Shown: piece by piece, positions 17,285 through 20,465 of the stretch
How the letters are laid out: every line of letters starts with the position of its first letter
Position numbering within the stretch: the stretch's first letter is position 1
Assembly (NCBI GenBank): GCA_003427395.1
Contig: BFEA01000620.1
Coordinates: 742,922 to 763,386, forward strand
From: Chara braunii
Taxonomy: Eukaryota; Streptophyta; Charophyceae; Charales; Characeae
Length of the DNA: 20,465 nucleotides
Direction of reading: 5' to 3'
Translations under genes and position numbers: made by a program
Notes under the pieces: model-generated
Seen by the model: only the letters and a program-made list of their open reading frames with translations
What the model was told of the DNA's origin: nothing
Database searches by the model: none

Positions 17285-17606
17285 CTGACGACCTGACATC
17301 TGACGCAAACATAAGTCATCATTAACAGAGTGACCCTTTTCTGACTGCCTAAAGTAATTGCCAACTGACCAGACTGACTGACAGACAGAACTGACGGCTG
17401 GGACACACACCCTTCACGGTTGGCATTTGCAGACTTGACTGACAATCACGTGAGGTCAGGATACGTCAACAGCATTCCTGTCATCAAATTCGAACGGACT
17501 AAGAGAAGGGGTCAACACCGACCAAGGACAATTGACAACCAGTCTGATCTTAGACTGTACGCGGACTGACGTTGACGGACTCTGACAGACACTGACAGGG
17601 TCTGAC
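17285..17606. repeat. cluster of CTGAC pentamers
   Basis: CTGAC occurs 13 times in 322 bp (17285, 17293, 17300, 17341, 17365, 17374, 17378, 17391, 17439, 17566, 17582, 17592, 17602), all on the plus strand, together with related TTGAC and GTCAG words. Spacing is irregular. It may be a degenerate minisatellite or a binding-site cluster. Confidence 0.75.
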
Positions 17607-18493
17607 GTCGGGCCTGGAAATTCACGGAACAAACTCACTTGAGCAAGGCTTGGACCCCACCGCCCGGAAGCGATCAGGCAGAATGTATCTAGTCTATAGA
17701 TTTCAGTCTGCATACATCGAAAGTAAACCAAAAAGGCCACACCACAGGCAACTCGTTCATGTTCAGCAGTTCATGGCTGTCCTGACTCACGGGCCGTTTT
17801 TCATATGTGGACTACTTCTCAAGAGATGGCTTCAGGAAAAGCATGATGCTCGTTTGGGGGGGCGGCTCCATCCCCCGCTCCCCACACCCCTTCCCCCCCT
17901 GTGTGTATCAGGTACAAGCATGACAGTGAGCATGGGAGGGATGTTCTTTTTGCAAAAAACACAGCGGTACTGTCAGAAACTCATGTAATGAACGTACAGT
18001 CATATTGATTTGAGATAGCACAAGGGAGCAGACATGTTCTTGTTTCTGTACCTGATATGGTCCGGATGCTGCTGTTTTGTGTTGTCCAGTATAGTATATA
18101 AGATTGGCTTGGAATGCAAGAGTCCTTTGGCCTTTTGCATCTCAAAGTTATACACATAGACTTGGAGGGCATCGTCAAGTTTTATCGAGTCGGACCCGTT
18201 AAGGTGGTAGCGTTCACATGCTGTATAATAGTGTATATGGTCGTCTGTGGTAGCCGTTGTTGTAGATGTGTCCTCCCTGCATTTTGTGCTTTCATCATGC
18301 CACTGCTGCGATACATTTGTCTGGAATACTGGTCTTTTGCTACCTTTGTGCTCTGTGCACATGGTTGGGTGTTTTGTCGCTCTGTTTCTGCTCAGTTCCT
18401 GCGTGTGTGCTCTTTGCAAACACTTGCCTCTCTGTGTTCAGTTGTCGCCTCTTCTGTACTGTGCCCCGTTGCTAATTTTCTGTGCTGTGCCTG
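17607..18493. other. no supported gene
   Basis: Includes C-rich and G-rich runs near 17855-17900. Open frames on both strands (the longest on minus, 18000-18419) overlap each other and resemble nothing I recognise. Confidence 0.35.
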
Positions 18494-18664
18494 ACGGCAA
18501 TCGGCTGCAGAAATTGGCAGAAAAAGTCATGGTGTGAGTCCGCCCTGGGCTTTAATAAAGCTACCCCCCCCCCACCCCTCTCCCCCTTATGGTAGCTTTG
18601 CTGAAGCTCAGGGCGTACTCAGAGCAGGACTTTTCCTGGCAATTTCTGAAGCTGGTTATAGCCA
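18494..18664. repeat. foldback with ~65-bp arms
   Basis: Arm 1 (18502-18565) and arm 2 (18591-18655) are reverse complements with roughly 75-80% match by eye, for example GCAGAAATTGGCAG against CTGGCAATTTCTGA, and GGTAGCTTTG against AATAAAGCTACC. The loop is a C-rich 25 nt. Weaker pairing extends to about 18494 and 18664. It could be a non-autonomous DNA element, or a transcribed hairpin that yields small RNA. Confidence 0.8.
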
Positions 18665-19002
18665 GATTCATTGAGCCCTGCCATAACTGCAGTCAGCTGG
18701 CAGAAGCGTGAACTGTTGAAATAAAGACGTGAATACAAATCCATCTTCTTTTTTTCTGCCTATTTCTGAACGTAATTGCCTTCAGATTCATCTAGGAACA
18801 GGGCAAGTCCGGTGGGTGGTTTGGTCAGTCCCCATTATTGTTTTTGGTCTGCCAGGTCTCAGATTCCAGGCATGTGGAGCTGAAGAGTCATTTGCTACTC
18901 TCTCACTCATTCCCGATAGGAACCCATTACAGATATAATGACGGTGCATTCTATTTGGGTTACTCATGTCATTGGATTTAATAGTGTTGTATGTGATGTA
19001 AT
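18665..19002. other. possible 5' part of the poly(A)-tailed element
   Basis: No coding family recognised, and an open frame of about 70 codons is unconvincing. It may belong to the retroposon that ends at 19140. Confidence 0.3.
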
Positions 19003-19140
19003 GGGATGCTGGACCCAGTTTCCAGCAGGTGATCCTCCCCATCATAAGAATGGAGCCAACGACAAGGGTGCTGCCAGGGGTTGCACACATCACCCTTGGC
19101 AGTAACCGGAGCCTTGTTTCAACCAAAAAAAAAAAAAAAA
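19003..19140 (+). mobile_element. retroposon 3' end, stem-loop plus poly(A), copy 3
   Basis: GCTGGA (19008-19013), loop CCCAGTT, TCCAGC (19021-19026), followed by the block seen at 3574 and 3847 (GTG..CCTCCCCAT..AAGAATGGAGC). A second hairpin follows (CTGCCAGGG ... CCCTTGGCAG, 19071-19102) and the element ends in 16 A (19125-19140). The tail and stem-loop suggest an RNA-mediated insertion on the plus strand. The 5' end is not defined. Confidence 0.6.
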
Positions 19141-19335
19141 GGATCTGATAGTGTTGTCGAGCATTTGCAAACCAATGAGGTCACTGGCACGCTCTCTATT
19201 TGTTCTTCTTTTTCCCTTTACCTTTTTTTTGTTGGAGTGTCGGATCTGTCATATAACGGTTGCTCAGGTACTGCAACCATATTTTCAGGAATGCTATCCT
19301 CATTAGCACAGAATGACAATCGTACGGTCATAATA

Positions 19336-19361
19336 TTGGAGTCACAAATTAGTGACTCCAA
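19336..19361. repeat. 10-bp perfect inverted repeat with TGACTC
   Basis: TTGGAGTCAC (19336-19345), 6-nt loop AAATTA, GTGACTCCAA (19352-19361). Each arm holds the bZIP-type word GAGTCA/TGACTC. Confidence 0.7.
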
Positions 19362-19448
19362 ATTATCGTCAAGCAAAACAAAAAGGCCGTCCTCATCCCC
19401 CATTGAAGCAGTACTAGGCGGGGGCGGAAGGAGGAAGAGAGGGATAGA

Positions 19449-19483
19449 GGGAGAGAGGGAGAGAGGGAGAGAGGGAGAGAGGG
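19449..19483. repeat. (GGGAGAGA)n minisatellite
   Basis: About four tandem 8-bp units in a purine-rich tract. Confidence 0.9.
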
Positions 19484-19519
19484 TTTGCAGTTGGTATCAA
19501 GGAGGCGGCAAAGGTGGTG

Positions 19520-19690
19520 ATGATGATGATCATTGATGATGACGGGGATGACGATGATGAGGAGGATGATTGTGAGGAAGAGAAGACGGAAAAGGAAGAA
19601 GAGGAAGTAGAGGGGCGGTCCGGAAATAGGAGTTTAGTACAGTTGATTGAGCAGGAGCTGAGGGCGAAGCATTCCGCTCAGTTGAGCTGA
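19520..19690 (+). CDS. small acidic reading frame, unidentified
   Basis: A 56-codon frame from ATG at 19520 (two more Met codons follow) to TGA at 19688-19690. It begins with a hydrophobic Met/Ile run, then IIDDDGDDDDEEDDCEEEK and a further acidic stretch, then SLVQLIEQELRAKHSAQL, which looks like an amphipathic helix. Beyond the stop the same frame continues with charged, protein-like text interrupted by stop codons to about 19980, so this may be a decayed exon. The GAT/GAG-rich DNA could also be a simple repeat giving acidic residues by chance. I do not recognise a family. Confidence 0.25.
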   Translation: MMMIIDDDGDDDDEEDDCEEEKTEKEEEEVEGRSGNRSLVQLIEQELRAKHSAQLS

Positions 19691-20029
19691 AGCGTCGTGA
19701 CGACAGTATTGGCAACTAGAAGATTAACACCAGACGGTCGAAACTTGATCGCAAGATTGATTGCTCATCGAATGGAACTGGACTGGTGGATGACAAGAAA
19801 TAGAAGGACTCCGAGGAGGATTGCAAGAAGGCAGGAGAAGGGGGAGAGCGGTGGGCTTTCAATTGGCAAACGGGCAGCGGCGGCCCAACAATTCTAAGAC
19901 AAGAAGAGTAGGAATGGGAGGGGCTGGAGTTCTATGCTCATCCTATAGATGCAAGCAGCGTGAGGCCAGCCGCGGGGTTGGAGACTTACCCGCTGGCCGG
20001 TGCGTTGCTCATCCTATCAATGAAAAACT

Positions 20030-20034
<5 letters not shown>

Positions 20035-20107
<73 letters not shown>
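20035..20107. repeat. (CT)n microsatellite
   Basis: About 36 CT units, a pure homopyrimidine tract. Confidence 0.98.
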
Positions 20108-20109
<2 letters not shown>

Positions 20110-20138
20110 GTGCGCGCGCGCGCGCGCGCACACACACA

Positions 20139-20205
<67 letters not shown>
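20108..20205. repeat. (CG)n to (CA)n alternating tract
   Basis: GCGTGCGCG... (to about 20129) passes directly into CA repeats with two small variants (CGCACATA). The whole is about 98 bp of unbroken purine-pyrimidine alternation. Confidence 0.97.
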
Positions 20206-20335
20206 TAACTTTTTTTTAAAAAAGGGAATAATTATTTCAATAATATATATACATATTGTTAAAAAATATAAAAATAAAAAAAGAAAAATTGCTTTTGAAA
20301 AAATACAAATAACTTTTAAATTTTTAATATAACAA
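20206..20335. other. AT-rich stretch
   Basis: Runs of T and A with TATATATA; no gene seen. Confidence 0.8.
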
Positions 20336-20402
20336 GTGGAACCCGCCACGGCTACGCCGCGGCGCGCAGCAAGACTCGCTGATGGCGTCTTATTTTTGTT
20401 TC

Positions 20403-20405
<3 letters not shown>

Positions 20406-20465
<60 letters not shown>
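20406..20465. repeat. (CT)n microsatellite at window end
   Basis: Pure CT repeat reaching the window edge, so its full length is unknown. Confidence 0.97.

Noticed and set aside
18000-18419. 139-codon open frame on the minus strand
   Set aside because: No recognisable domain; equally long frames overlap on the other strand and there is no start context or homology to favour it.

Overview
The window is nuclear DNA from a eukaryote with a large, repeat-rich genome. It has no intact host gene that I can support, several kinds of transposable-element relics, long microsatellites, and scattered single N bases. The retroelement and Harbinger-type protein fragments resemble those I associate with green plants and streptophyte algae (for example charophytes such as Chara). 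That placement is an inference from memory of family style, not a search result.

Layout. 1-1700: a three-copy 74-bp tandem repeat, a perfect 11-bp-arm palindrome, a short Harbinger-type transposase relic, and a minisatellite that keeps an exact 25-bp phase. 1700-3970: ATC/CAT microsatellite DNA, then a 263-bp tandem duplication carrying a small stem-loop element. 4265-7818: the 3' part of a decayed Ty3/gypsy LTR retrotransposon on the minus strand (Gag, zinc knuckle, protease, reverse transcriptase, RNase H, truncated integrase, possible polypurine tract). 7819-16181: about 8.4 kb without a long credible reading frame, built of structured repeats. 16182-16857: the N-terminal part of a gypsy Gag, again on the minus strand. 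16858-18490: non-coding DNA with a CTGAC cluster. 18494-19140: a long foldback and a poly(A)-tailed retroposon end. 19150-20465: a small acidic reading frame, then long compound microsatellites.

How the parts fit. The Gag piece at 16182-16857 and the Gag piece ending at 7818 lie on the same strand in the right order. Both break inside the same codon pair and share the 5-bp sequence AGGGT (+ strand) at the break, with the frame preserved. The simplest reading is one gypsy element split by an 8363-bp insertion with a 5-bp target-site duplication. The gypsy copy is dead: its protease aspartate codon reads Asn, it has several stop codons explainable by C-to-T or G-to-A transitions, and it has frameshifts and a truncated integrase.

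The most unusual material is inside the insertion. Seven hairpins (10834-11554) share a nearly constant ~20-nt loop while most stems differ in sequence but stay complementary. Next to them is an alternating two-type ~120-bp repeat (9989-10630). Further along are two diverged ~400-bp copies of a TATA-like plus hairpin module (8376-9430). The insertion may be a non-coding, LARD-like retroelement, since a tRNA-primer-site-like sequence sits beside an LTR-like end at 12048-12074. I could not find a matching pair of LTRs by eye.
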